The notes under the pieces: model-generated
The model's database searches: none
What the model was told of the DNA's origin: nothing
The model's input: only the letters and a program-made list of their open reading frames with translations
Shown: positions 1 to 8,464 of the stretch, piece after piece
Layout of the letters: each line of letters begins with the position of its first letter
Position numbering within the stretch: the first letter of the stretch is position 1
Made by a program: the position numbers and the translations under genes
From: Alistipes sp.
GTDB taxonomy: Bacteria; Bacteroidota; Bacteroidia; Bacteroidales; Rikenellaceae
Direction of reading: 5' to 3'
NCBI GenBank assembly: GCA_017558115.1
Contig: JAFYWG010000001.1
Span: 1-52,312 of the forward strand
Length of the DNA stretch: 52,312 nt

Positions 1-85
1 AACCAAGCTCGCGAAGTGTCTCGACAAAGCGCTCCTGCTCACCAGCATAGAGCACAATGTCATAGCGTATCATCTTACTGATCAT
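1..85 (-). CDS. V-type ATP synthase subunit I, N-terminal fragment
   Basis: This is the first 28 codons of a gene that leaves the window at its left edge. The ATG overlaps the TGA stop of subunit D in an ATGA junction (82-85), typical of translational coupling. The protein begins MISKMIRYDIVLYAGEQ and continues with an ERFVETLRELG segment, which resembles the start of the membrane stator subunit I (a-type subunit) of V/A-type ATPases. That subunit anchors the peripheral stalk and forms the ion half-channels. Position directly after subunit D in the operon supports the call. Only the cytoplasmic N-terminus is visible, so the membrane part cannot be checked. Confidence 0.75.
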   Translation of the reverse strand, partial: MISKMIRYDIVLYAGEQERFVETLRELG

Positions 86-696
86 GCGTTAGGCTCCTCC
101 ATAGCCTCGGCTTGCGCCTGACGAGTTTTCACAATCTTCTGAGCCGACTTACTGAGGTTCTCCTCGTCCTCCATAAATCGCTTAATCTTACGTATGGCAT
201 CCTCATAACCAGGTATCTGCACCTTTTCGTAGAGGTTTACCTTCTGAGTAGTTTTGCGTCGCGCATAGTCCAAGAGCTCCATCTTGTGCTGATGCACCTC
301 GAACTCGATGCCGAGACGAGACATCTGCTTGAGAACTCTGATACCCTCAGCATACCATACTGGGGCAGAGAAGAGGTCGTAGGGCTTCTCCTCGTAGACA
401 ATGTCGTTCAAAATGGGTATGCGCACGCCCGCAATCTTCTGTGTCGTAAGTTCGACATCGACGATGCGGATAAGGTCACAATCAAACTCTCCCCAAAGCT
501 GCACCATATAGTCGTAGGCGGCAATAAGCTCGTCCAACTCCTTACGGAAGGCTAATGCGGAGTCCTTCGCACGCTTAACCTCCGAACGCAATGCACTCTC
601 CTTACTCTTAATTGTAGGCAAGGCATTCTTTCGGATTTTGAGCTGCTTGTTCAGCTCACCGAGCGAGGTCTTGTTATACTGAAATTTGATTGCCAT
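82..696 (-). CDS. V-type ATP synthase subunit D (central stalk)
   Basis: A 204-residue protein starting MAIKFQYNKTSLGELNKQLK, the characteristic N-terminus of subunit D of V/A-type ATPases. Subunit D forms the long antiparallel coiled-coil rotor shaft that turns inside the A3B3 head. The sequence is highly charged and helical at both ends (about residues 1-60 and 150-200), as expected for the shaft. It follows subunit B with a 9-nt gap and overlaps the subunit I start by 4 nt, so it is translated from the operon mRNA. Length matches the family, and no damage is visible. Confidence 0.93.
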   Translation of the reverse strand: MAIKFQYNKTSLGELNKQLKIRKNALPTIKSKESALRSEVKRAKDSALAFRKELDELIAAYDYMVQLWGEFDCDLIRIVDVELTTQKIAGVRIPILNDIVYEEKPYDLFSAPVWYAEGIRVLKQMSRLGIEFEVHQHKMELLDYARRKTTQKVNLYEKVQIPGYEDAIRKIKRFMEDEENLSKSAQKIVKTRQAQAEAMEEPNA

Positions 697-705
697 AAGC
701 TAACG

Positions 706-2025
706 TTATGCTTTCCAATATTTATCTGAGAGCTCCTGCTTGATGCTTACCTCACCCTTGTTGAAGTACTTAGCAAAGAGTGTCCATGCTGTGTCAAGCA
801 TCTGCTCGATCTCGATGTTTACGTCGATAGAGAGCAACTTCTCTGAGTAGTCGTGAGCAAACTTCAATGCACGCTCGTCGTAATCCGAGAGGTCAAAACC
901 ATTCTCCAACTTAGTCTTTGCGTTGGCAGCATCAGCATACAAACGTACGCAGGCGTTCATAACCTGTGGGTGATCCTCACGGGTCTTCTTACCAATTACC
1001 AACTGCTTCAAACGAGACAACGAACGGAATGGGTCAACGATAACCTTACCGGTGTCGGTGTCGTTACGCAAGAAGAGCTGACCCTCGGTGATGTAACCTG
1101 TGTTATCGGGAATAGCGTGAGTAATATCACCACCAGAGAGCGTAGTAACGGCGATAATGGTGATAGAACCGCCATTAGGCAACTGTACGGCCTTCTCGTA
1201 GATCTTTGCCAAGTCTGAATAGAGTGAACCAGGCATAGAGTCCTTCGAAGGAATCTGGTCCATACGGTTCGACACAATAGCCAAAGCATCGGCATAAAGT
1301 GTCATATCGGTCAACAATACCAACACCTTCTCGCCCTTATCTACTGCGAAGTACTCGGCAGCAGTCAATGCCATATCGGGCACCAAAAGACGCTCTACGG
1401 GAGGGTTATCTGTAGTATTTACGAACGATACGATACGATCCAAAGCACCTGCATTCTCGAAGACATGCTTGAAGTAGAGGAAGTCGTCGTTAGTAAGACC
1501 CATACCACCCAAGATAATCTTATCGGCCTTTGCACGGAGTGCTACGTTCGCCATAACGGCGTTGTAGGGCTGATCGGGGTCAGCGAAGAATGGAATCTTC
1601 TGACCAGATACGATTGTGTTGTTAAGGTCGATACCTGCGATACCTGTAGCGATAAGCTCCGAAGGCTGAATACGACGGAAGGGGTTTACTGTAGGACCAC
1701 CAATCTCGCGTGCCTCACCCTCGATCTGCTCACCACCCTCAAGTGGCTCACCATATGCGTTGAAGAAACGACCCGCCAATGCGTCAGATACGCGCAATAC
1801 GGGAGGCTCACCATGGAATACCACCTCAGAGTTTGTTGCAAGACCCTCGGTACCTGCAAACACCTGAAGCGTAACCTTGTCGCCCATAATCTTTACCACC
1901 TGTGCAAGACGACCACCCACTGTAGCGAGCTCGTCGTTACCTACGCCAGTTGCACGAAGCGTAATGGTAGCCTTGGTGATATTGTCAATCTTTGTATATA
2001 CTTTCTGAAATGCTCGTGTTGTCAT
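706..2025 (-). CDS. V-type ATP synthase subunit B
   Basis: A 439-residue non-catalytic B subunit of the V/A-type ATPase head. It aligns through its length with the family: an N-terminal beta-barrel (about residues 1-80), then a nucleotide-binding fold containing the SGQKIPFFADP segment. The classical GxxGxGKT P-loop is absent, as expected for B, which contributes to but does not catalyse hydrolysis. The conserved GSITIIAVTTLSGGDITHAIPD stretch and the helical C-terminal region are present. The gene sits 8 nt after subunit A and 9 nt before subunit D. Confidence 0.95.
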   Translation of the reverse strand: MTTRAFQKVYTKIDNITKATITLRATGVGNDELATVGGRLAQVVKIMGDKVTLQVFAGTEGLATNSEVVFHGEPPVLRVSDALAGRFFNAYGEPLEGGEQIEGEAREIGGPTVNPFRRIQPSELIATGIAGIDLNNTIVSGQKIPFFADPDQPYNAVMANVALRAKADKIILGGMGLTNDDFLYFKHVFENAGALDRIVSFVNTTDNPPVERLLVPDMALTAAEYFAVDKGEKVLVLLTDMTLYADALAIVSNRMDQIPSKDSMPGSLYSDLAKIYEKAVQLPNGGSITIIAVTTLSGGDITHAIPDNTGYITEGQLFLRNDTDTGKVIVDPFRSLSRLKQLVIGKKTREDHPQVMNACVRLYADAANAKTKLENGFDLSDYDERALKFAHDYSEKLLSIDVNIEIEQMLDTAWTLFAKYFNKGEVSIKQELSDKYWKA

Positions 2026-2033
2026 AGCTTCTC

Positions 2034-3791
2034 TTATTTTGCAAGTTTCTCATTTACGAGGTTCTCAATCTGGAGTTTGAAGCCGTCAAACTGCTCAGAC
2101 TTCCACTCAGAGTAGTTCATCTGACGGAACAAGTAGATAAGCTCCTTGAAGAACTTAGAACACTCCTCGAAGTCAGCCAAGTCGTATGAGTTGCGGCAGA
2201 TGCCGAGTACCATGTTGTACATCATCTGCTGACGCTCGATAGGACAGTTAGCATCGATAGAGTCGAAGGCATCCTGCTGCAAGATTACAGAGTCGAGCAA
2301 CTCGCTCTTCCAGAAACGCTCGTGGTACTCAACGGGCACACCATCATCACCCAAGATGTTAATCTGGTCGTTTGCCTCCTTACCACGCTGCACGATAGTC
2401 TTACCCTCGTATACAGCATCTACCCAGTTCTTCTCAATGTGCTCATCCAAGTACTCACGTACCTCGGGATACTCCAAATACTTAGAGTATGAATCGAGTG
2501 GATCGATAGCGGGATAACGCTTCGAGTCGGCACGGCTCTGCGACAAGGCGTAGAAGCAGCGTGCAGCCTTCTTTGTAGACTCTGTTACAGGCTCCTTGAG
2601 GTTACCACCCGCAGGTGATACAGTACCGAGGAATGTTACAGAACCTGTAGCACCGTTGTTAAGCTTCACGAGACCTGCGCGAGCGTAGAAGTTAGAGATA
2701 ACAGCCGAGAGGTCCATAGGGAAGGCATCCTGACCAGGAAGCTCCTCCAAACGGTTAGACATCTCACGGAGTGCCTGTGCCCAACGTGATGTAGAGTCAG
2801 CCATTACCAACACCTTCAAGCCCATCGAGCGGTAGTACTCACCGATGGTCATACCTGTATATACTGACGCCTCACGCGCAGCAACGGGCATGTTCGAAGT
2901 GTTACATATAATAATAGTACGCTCCATAAGCTTATGACCAGTACGTGGATCAACCAACTCGGGGAACTCTGCAAAAATCTCCACAACCTCGTTAGCACGC
3001 TCACCACACGCTACGATGATGATAACGTCAGCCTCGGCCTGCTTAGAGATGGCATGCTGAAGCACGGTCTTACCCGCACCGAAGGGACCAGGGATAAAGC
3101 CTGTACCACCTTCAGCCAATGGGTTGAACGTATCGATAGCACGAACACCAGTCTCCATCACGCGTGAGGGACGAGGCTTCTCGGTAAAGCAGCGGATAGC
3201 CTGCTTCACGGGCCACTTCTGCACCATAGTAATCTTGTACTCGTTGCCATCAGCATCTGCCACAACAGCGATAGTGTCAGTAACCTTGTAAGTGCCAGCT
3301 GCAACAACGCTCTTAACAGTATATGCGCCCTGCATTACGAAGGGAACCATGATCTTGTGCAATACCCACTGCTCCTTAACCTCACCGAGCCAGTCACCAG
3401 CAGTCACCTTGTCACCAGCCTTTGCAAGGGGCTTGAACTCCCACTTAGCATCGAAGTCGATAGGGTCAGTAATAGAACCACGGTTGATGAACAAGCCGTC
3501 CATCTTCTCCAAGTCGTTCTGCAAACCGTCGTAGTTACGCGACAAAAGACCGGGAGCAAGTGTAGCCTCGAGCATGTGACCCTCGAACTCCACCTTGTCG
3601 CCAATCTTCAAACCGCGTGTAGAGTCGTATACCTGTACATAGGCCTCATCGCCTATGACCTTGATGACCTCAGCCATCATGCGGACATCACCGCAATACA
3701 CATGGCATATCTCATTCTGACCCACCGGACCGTCAACCTTGGCGATAACGATGTTCGAGATAATACCGTTTACACGTCCTAATGTTTTCAT
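2034..3791 (-). CDS. V-type ATP synthase subunit A (catalytic)
   Basis: A 585-residue catalytic A subunit of the V/A-type ATPase. The Walker A motif GPFGAGKT lies at residues 235-242. The extra 'non-homologous' domain that separates A subunits from F-type beta subunits lies at roughly residues 110-200. Later come the VLVMADSTSRWAQALREMS and GSVTFLGTVSPAGGNLKEPV segments typical of the family. With B it forms the A3B3 head that couples ATP to ion transport. In Bacteroidales this enzyme could pump or be driven by H+ or Na+, and the ion cannot be decided without subunit K. The start ATG is 14 nt past the DUF2764 gene. Confidence 0.96.
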   Translation of the reverse strand: MKTLGRVNGIISNIVIAKVDGPVGQNEICHVYCGDVRMMAEVIKVIGDEAYVQVYDSTRGLKIGDKVEFEGHMLEATLAPGLLSRNYDGLQNDLEKMDGLFINRGSITDPIDFDAKWEFKPLAKAGDKVTAGDWLGEVKEQWVLHKIMVPFVMQGAYTVKSVVAAGTYKVTDTIAVVADADGNEYKITMVQKWPVKQAIRCFTEKPRPSRVMETGVRAIDTFNPLAEGGTGFIPGPFGAGKTVLQHAISKQAEADVIIIVACGERANEVVEIFAEFPELVDPRTGHKLMERTIIICNTSNMPVAAREASVYTGMTIGEYYRSMGLKVLVMADSTSRWAQALREMSNRLEELPGQDAFPMDLSAVISNFYARAGLVKLNNGATGSVTFLGTVSPAGGNLKEPVTESTKKAARCFYALSQSRADSKRYPAIDPLDSYSKYLEYPEVREYLDEHIEKNWVDAVYEGKTIVQRGKEANDQINILGDDGVPVEYHERFWKSELLDSVILQQDAFDSIDANCPIERQQMMYNMVLGICRNSYDLADFEECSKFFKELIYLFRQMNYSEWKSEQFDGFKLQIENLVNEKLAK

Positions 3792-3805
3792 TCGTTTATG
3801 TAGTT

Positions 3806-4648
3806 TTATTGTTTATTCACAAGATCCTTGGCATCAAGCTCCTTAATCAAGCGGTTGAGCATCTCGCGACCCACCTCGGGTGAGAGCAATGTCCAACGTG
3901 CTACGATGTTGACCTTTACAAGATATGAGAGGATGAAGTTGATGGTGAAGAAATCGAACGAAGTCATCGCCTCGGCCTCGGCCCAGCGAATAGCGTCAAT
4001 CTTACGCTCCTTCTCCACAATATTCTTCTCGTCGCACACAGCCGAGATAACAGAGTCAACATATGGCAACTCGCCACGCAAACCGAAGTCTGCAGCTGTC
4101 GAGCGCTTAAGCTGCTCTACAATCTCACCACCACCAACAGTTACATCCGCCACCACACGGCCTGCCTCGCGGGCAGCAATAGCAGCGGCGATATTACGCA
4201 AGTTGCGGTCGAAAGCACCCCACTCCTTGAGGAATGAACACTTAGACTCTGCCAAATCGCGGTAGTAGGCCTCAAATATTGCACGCTCGAAGCTCGAATC
4301 GAGAGTAATCTCCTCGTCGCGCTCCTCGTCATTCTCCTCTACGTAGAGCTTCACACACTTAGCAACTGCAGGAGTGAGCAACGCGTAGTTACGCTCCTCA
4401 AATACCTCCGTAATCTGCTCTGCTGAGAGGTTACCAAGCTGGTTGTGACGCTCACGCTTGGCACGACGTGCAATAATGTTTTCGCAATCATAGTAGGCGT
4501 ACAGCATGCGCACAGCCTCACGATCGCTCTTCGTAAGCTCACCAACGATCTCGTCGATGATCTCACGAACATCGAAACCTTTGGTATCGGAGTCGAGCGT
4601 CCAATCGCGCAACCCTGCAACCAAATAGTAATACTCCGTAGAGAACAT
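3806..4648 (-). CDS. DUF2764 family protein of the V-ATPase operon
   Basis: A 280-residue protein starting MFSTEYYYLVAGLRDWTLD. I recognise it as the DUF2764 family found between subunits E and A in Bacteroidetes V-type ATPase operons. It is largely alpha-helical and has no signal peptide, so it should be cytoplasmic. Its place suggests a structural part of the ATPase, perhaps standing in for the canonical C (AC39-like) subunit that links the rotor shaft to the membrane ring. That role is inference from gene position and helical content. It starts 3 nt after subunit E ends. Confidence 0.8.
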   Translation of the reverse strand: MFSTEYYYLVAGLRDWTLDSDTKGFDVREIIDEIVGELTKSDREAVRMLYAYYDCENIIARRAKRERHNQLGNLSAEQITEVFEERNYALLTPAVAKCVKLYVEENDEERDEEITLDSSFERAIFEAYYRDLAESKCSFLKEWGAFDRNLRNIAAAIAAREAGRVVADVTVGGGEIVEQLKRSTAADFGLRGELPYVDSVISAVCDEKNIVEKERKIDAIRWAEAEAMTSFDFFTINFILSYLVKVNIVARWTLLSPEVGREMLNRLIKELDAKDLVNKQ

Positions 4649-4651
4649 AGC

Positions 4652-5263
4652 CTACTTATAGAGCATGTTAGACACCTTCTCGCGTAGATACTCCTTCAAA
4701 AGGGCATCGAAGCTCTCATCAGTGAAAGAGATGTAGTAGCCACCATTCTTCTCGCCAAGCTTGAAGCCTGTCTTTACATCCTTCGAGTAGCCAACCTCTA
4801 CACCAGCCTTAAGGAGCTCTGCGGCACTCTTCTGCATCGCTGCATCCAACTCTGCACGCTGCTGCTCGGGCAACAACGCCTTGAGTGAAACATCTGCAGT
4901 GTTTGCATTCCAGTTCTGAGCCACAGACAAGAGCATATCCTTTACGAATGCCGCATCCATAGTAGCTGCCTTAACAGCAGCACCAGTAGACTTCATGATA
5001 ACTGCCTCAGCGAGCTCTGTCTTAATCTTAGATACAGCCTGACGACCAGCAAGTGTAATCTCGGTCATAGCATTCTTAGCCACATCCTCGGCGCGCACCT
5101 CTGCGGCCTTAGTGATAGCATCAGCCTCAGCGCGAGCATCAGCCAAGATCTTTGCAGCCTGCTCCTTGGCCTCTGCTACAAGACGCTCAGCCTCCGAACG
5201 ACCCTTCTCCAAGCCATCGTTGTAGAGCTTTTGTGTAAGCTCCTGAAGTTTGTTGTTCTCCAT
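4652..5263 (-). CDS. V-type ATP synthase subunit E (peripheral stalk)
   Basis: A 203-residue protein with a long charged N-terminal helix rich in Ala, Glu and Lys (about residues 1-90). A globular C-terminal domain follows (about 100-203), ending SFDALLKEYLREKVSNMLYK. This is the layout of subunit E, which pairs with a partner helix to form the stator stalk clamping the A3B3 head. It is the first gene of the operon. A promoter-like element lies about 60 nt upstream (5322-5353), with a leader of about 50 nt. Confidence 0.9.
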   Translation of the reverse strand: MENNKLQELTQKLYNDGLEKGRSEAERLVAEAKEQAAKILADARAEADAITKAAEVRAEDVAKNAMTEITLAGRQAVSKIKTELAEAVIMKSTGAAVKAATMDAAFVKDMLLSVAQNWNANTADVSLKALLPEQQRAELDAAMQKSAAELLKAGVEVGYSKDVKTGFKLGEKNGGYYISFTDESFDALLKEYLREKVSNMLYK

Positions 5264-5321
5264 AGTTTATACGTTTTAAGTTTTATATAATTTTACACTT
5301 TTTCTCTCTTTGCCTGAATAA

Positions 5322-5353
5322 CGAAGATAGCATCCTCGTTAAAAATCTCACAA
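5322..5353 (-). promoter_or_regulatory. Putative promoter of the V-ATPase operon
   Basis: On the minus strand a TTG (5351-5353) is followed after 21 nt by TATCTTCG (5322-5329), one change from the Bacteroidetes -7 consensus TAnnTTTG. It would give a leader of roughly 50 nt before the subunit E start at 5263. Confidence 0.5.
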
Positions 5354-5440
5354 ATATATATTATATTTTTTGAAACTCAAGCACACTTTACCAATTTTTT
5401 ATTGGCAATTTATGCACATTTTATCAATATTTAGAAATTA

Positions 5441-5471
5441 TTGCACAATTCGAAATAAATTTCTACCTTTG
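5441..5471 (+). promoter_or_regulatory. Bacteroidetes-type promoter of the ROK kinase gene
   Basis: TTG at 5441-5443, a 20-nt spacer, then TACCTTTG at 5464-5471 match the Bacteroidetes consensus. Only 6 nt separate the box from the ATG at 5478, so the mRNA would be leaderless or nearly so. Confidence 0.65.
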
Positions 5472-5477
5472 CCTATT

Positions 5478-6572
5478 ATGCAGACAACTAACACTACACA
5501 GCCTATCGTCGTCACGCTTGACGCTGGTGGCACCAACTTCGTATTTGCAGCCATGCAGAATGGCAGCATGATAGGAGAGCGTATCACACTACCCTCTTCG
5601 GCCCACGACCTCGACAAGTGTCTTCAGACGCTCATCGCTGGTTTCACTCAGATTATCGACACTCTACCCGAGCCACCTGCGGCTATCAGCTTTGCCTTCC
5701 CTGGCCCTGCCGACTACCGCAATGGCGTTATCGGCGGCTACCTTCCCAACTTCCCATCGTTCCGCGATGGCGTAGCCCTCGGCCCCATGCTCGAGGATAG
5801 ATTTGGCATCCCAGTGTTCATCAACAACGACGCTGATCTGTTCGCCTATGGCGAGGCTATGGGTGGCGCGCTACCCCGCATCAACCGCAAGCTCGAGGCT
5901 ATGGGTGCAGCGAAACGTTATCGCAACCTCCTTGGTTACACATTTGGTACAGGCTTCGGTTTTGGCTTTGTGATGGATGGCAAACTCAATCTCGGCGACA
6001 ACTCATGCGTCGAGACCTTCTGTCTTAAGCACCGAGACTACCCCGAGTGCATAGTGGAGGATGGCGTGGCTATTCGTGCCGTAAAACGCGTATATCGCGA
6101 GCTTTCAGGCGATGAGCGAGCACTCGAACCCAAGGATATTTACGACATTGCAGAGGGAGCATCGGAGGGTAATGGCGAGGCAGCACGCGAGGCTTTTGCA
6201 ACACTTGGTCGTGTGGCGGGTGATGCCATGGCAACTGCAGCAACACTTATGGATGGTGTAATAGTGATTGGTGGAGGCTTGGCAGGCGCTTCGAAGTACT
6301 TTATGCCAGCGCTATTAGAGGAGATGCGCACAAAGATTAAGACTATGTCGGGTGACACACTTAACCGCGTTCAGATGAATGTATACGATCTGGATAACGA
6401 GGCTGAGTTTGAGAAGTTTGCAAAGGGCAACTCAACAAAAATAAAGGTCTACGGCACCGACCGAGAGGTTGTCTACGACCCCGAGAAACGTATCGGTGTA
6501 ACCATATCGGATATTGGCGCAAGCAATGCCGTTTCACTCGGCGCATACCTATACGCCTTGGACAATATTTAG
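5478..6572 (+). CDS. ROK family sugar kinase
   Basis: A 364-residue protein with the actin-like ROK kinase fold. Near the N-terminus, VTLDAGGTNFVFAAM is the phosphate-1 ATP-binding loop. VFINNDADLFAYGEA contains the catalytic Asp region (ENDAN-like), and GVIVIGGGLAGASKYF is the C-terminal adenosine motif. It should phosphorylate a hexose such as glucose, fructose or an N-acetyl sugar in the cytoplasm, but the substrate cannot be read. The classical CxCGxxGC zinc motif of many ROK proteins is not visible; the corresponding region holds scattered cysteines (NSCVETFCLKHRDYPEC). The start at 5478 is preferred over an upstream in-frame ATG at 5370 because the promoter lies between the two and the extension is AT-rich non-coding sequence. 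Confidence 0.88.
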   Translation: MQTTNTTQPIVVTLDAGGTNFVFAAMQNGSMIGERITLPSSAHDLDKCLQTLIAGFTQIIDTLPEPPAAISFAFPGPADYRNGVIGGYLPNFPSFRDGVALGPMLEDRFGIPVFINNDADLFAYGEAMGGALPRINRKLEAMGAAKRYRNLLGYTFGTGFGFGFVMDGKLNLGDNSCVETFCLKHRDYPECIVEDGVAIRAVKRVYRELSGDERALEPKDIYDIAEGASEGNGEAAREAFATLGRVAGDAMATAATLMDGVIVIGGGLAGASKYFMPALLEEMRTKIKTMSGDTLNRVQMNVYDLDNEAEFEKFAKGNSTKIKVYGTDREVVYDPEKRIGVTISDIGASNAVSLGAYLYALDNI

Positions 6573-6588
6573 GTTTCAGAGTTACTCA

Positions 6589-7353
6589 CTATAACGTAGG
6601 CTCCATTCTGCTTGTGATACGCGATGTCACGACGGAGAGGAGCCTATGTTTTTCTATTGACACAAGGGGCATAACAGACATGGTGTCAGCAAAAAACACC
6701 TCATCTACCCTCTGCAGCGACTCATATGGAATATCGCGCACAATCAACTCCATGCCGAGGTTATCAACCGCATCTTTCACAAGTTTATACTCCACAGTAC
6801 TGAAGGCCTGAGGGGTGTAGACACGACCACTATACACAACAAAGATTGGGCGCCATGGCTCGGAGACGACACCACGCTCGGCATTTACAATAATGGGCAT
6901 ATCTCCGCCACGCTTAGTGGCCATAGCCTCCGTTAGAGCATCAACGGCGACAGAAGCCGAAGACATATAGCATATGTTGGGCAGAACCATCTCCACCGCA
7001 GCACCAGTTAGGCGTCGCGATTTTAGCGCCATGCCAGCATCGTATAGTGGATGCTCAACCTCAAACGAGAGAGCACCCTCAAAGTCCAAGCGCATAGCCA
7101 CAGGGCAACTCAATCGTGGCGTCACGCGCGACAACTCCAAGAGTTTTGCAATGATACGTTCGGCATCGGCTGCGCCACACAACGAGGCGAAGCCAAAGAG
7201 CGAAATAGAGGCCTCGCGCAGAAGTTCAACATGGTATGCTATGTTGTAGACCTTATGACCCAAAGTGTGGATGCGTTGCATGACATAGGGTCTATCGAGG
7301 CGAAATTGCGAAGCCTCGACAACCTGACCATCATTCCACACCAAGAGTCTCAT
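6589..7353 (-). CDS. Aminotransferase class IV-like protein lacking the catalytic lysine
   Basis: A 254-residue protein with the outline of fold-type IV PLP enzymes (branched-chain aminotransferase, D-amino acid aminotransferase, aminodeoxychorismate lyase). It has an N-terminal WNDGQVVEASQFRLDRP segment and a C-terminal GVVSEPWRPIFVVYSGRVYTP segment that keeps the family glutamate (E165). In the segment that should carry the Schiff-base lysine (NICYMSS, residues 126-132), the aligned positions are Leu124-Pro125 and no lysine is near. The enzyme may therefore be inactive as a transaminase or have a different role. It is the last gene of the murB-tilS-holA cluster, 17 nt after holA, and converges with the ROK gene 16 nt away. 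Confidence 0.7.
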   Translation of the reverse strand: MRLLVWNDGQVVEASQFRLDRPYVMQRIHTLGHKVYNIAYHVELLREASISLFGFASLCGAADAERIIAKLLELSRVTPRLSCPVAMRLDFEGALSFEVEHPLYDAGMALKSRRLTGAAVEMVLPNICYMSSASVAVDALTEAMATKRGGDMPIIVNAERGVVSEPWRPIFVVYSGRVYTPQAFSTVEYKLVKDAVDNLGMELIVRDIPYESLQRVDEVFFADTMSVMPLVSIEKHRLLSVVTSRITSRMEPTL

Positions 7354-7370
7354 ATTTAATGGTTTAGATA

Positions 7371-8450
7371 TTACGACATAAAGATTTTTAGAAGCAACTC
7401 CTTGAGTAAGTCACCACCATCCAAGCCACCGCTATCAACACCCTTACTCTTTGCATCATACTCGCGCAAGTAGCCCAAAATCTTAAAGAGACGCGGGCCA
7501 TTCCAGCGACCTATATTCGCCTTAAGCTCCTTCACCGCAAAGGGATTATTCGCCCTAATAGCACGCATGAGCTCTGCATCCGAAGGCATGGGTATACCAC
7601 GCTTTCGAGACTGCCACATATGGTAGTTAAGCAAGAATAACTGCTGGAAGAGGCCAAATAGAATGGTTATCGTAAGCGTGATGGGATATGTCTTCTGGTT
7701 GTGTGCAAAGTGCTCGGCAATACGCATTGCTCGCCCCACATCCTGCTTCAATACCGCATCGTTAAGCTCGAATGTGTTATACTCCTTTGATAGACCAATA
7801 TACTGTTCGATGTGCGAATCGGTGATGCGTGTCTCGCCCACTGCCATAGAGACCTTAAGTTTGTCAATCTCCTTAACCATGCGAGCGATGTCCATACCGA
7901 CATGCTCCTTGAGCATAGCCATAGCCTTGGGATCTATGGCAAGACCTGTCGAGGCGATATACGTCGATAGCCAGCCGTCAATCTCGTACTCGCGAGGACG
8001 TACCGACTCAAAGACGCAACCATTCTTTACACAGCCTTTGTAGAATGCCGTGCGCTTATCAATACCTCGGCCCTGCTCCTTATTCTTATAGCAGACGATA
8101 AGTATTGTTGTAGTCTGAGGCTGCGAAGTATAGTGGTTTAGGTTTTCAATTTTCGAGAGTTGCTGCGCCTCCTTGACGATTACCACCTGATATGACCCCA
8201 TCATAGGCATCTGACGGCATAGCATGACAATCTTACCGGGATCGCTATCCTGGCCATAGACCGTGAGCTGATTGAAGGAGCGCTCCGCCTCGTTGAGAAT
8301 GGTCGAAGCAAGGCGGTCGGCAATAGCATCGATGAAGTAGCCCTCGTCACCCGAGAGCAAGTATATGGGGGCGAACTTACGAGCCTCAATATCCTTCATT
8401 ATAGCATTATACTCAGCCGTACAATCACTAAATTTCATCGTCTTTGCCAT
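7371..8450 (-). CDS. holA: DNA polymerase III subunit delta
   Basis: A 359-residue clamp-loader delta subunit. The segment FAPIYLLSGDEGYFIDAIADRL near residue 30 is the family's hallmark N-terminal motif (xYLLxGxExxxxxxxxxxL). The remainder has the AAA+-like and collar-domain organisation with low conservation typical of HolA. It opens the beta clamp during loading at the replication fork. The gene follows tilS by 14 nt and precedes the class IV gene by 17 nt, consistent with one transcript. An internal ATG five codons in is an alternative start. Confidence 0.9.
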   Translation of the reverse strand: MAKTMKFSDCTAEYNAIMKDIEARKFAPIYLLSGDEGYFIDAIADRLASTILNEAERSFNQLTVYGQDSDPGKIVMLCRQMPMMGSYQVVIVKEAQQLSKIENLNHYTSQPQTTTILIVCYKNKEQGRGIDKRTAFYKGCVKNGCVFESVRPREYEIDGWLSTYIASTGLAIDPKAMAMLKEHVGMDIARMVKEIDKLKVSMAVGETRITDSHIEQYIGLSKEYNTFELNDAVLKQDVGRAMRIAEHFAHNQKTYPITLTITILFGLFQQLFLLNYHMWQSRKRGIPMPSDAELMRAIRANNPFAVKELKANIGRWNGPRLFKILGYLREYDAKSKGVDSGGLDGGDLLKELLLKIFMS

Positions 8451-8464
8451 ACAACCATCATATT

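Noticed and set aside
1465..2115. 216-codon plus-strand ORF across the V-ATPase subunit B gene
   Set aside because: It lies opposite a well-conserved gene; the translation is Cys- and Arg-rich with no domain, so it is a shadow of the real codons.
5370..5477. Upstream N-terminal extension of the ROK kinase
   Set aside because: The promoter at 5441-5471 lies inside it and the extension is AT-rich non-coding sequence; the kinase fold begins right after the ATG at 5478.
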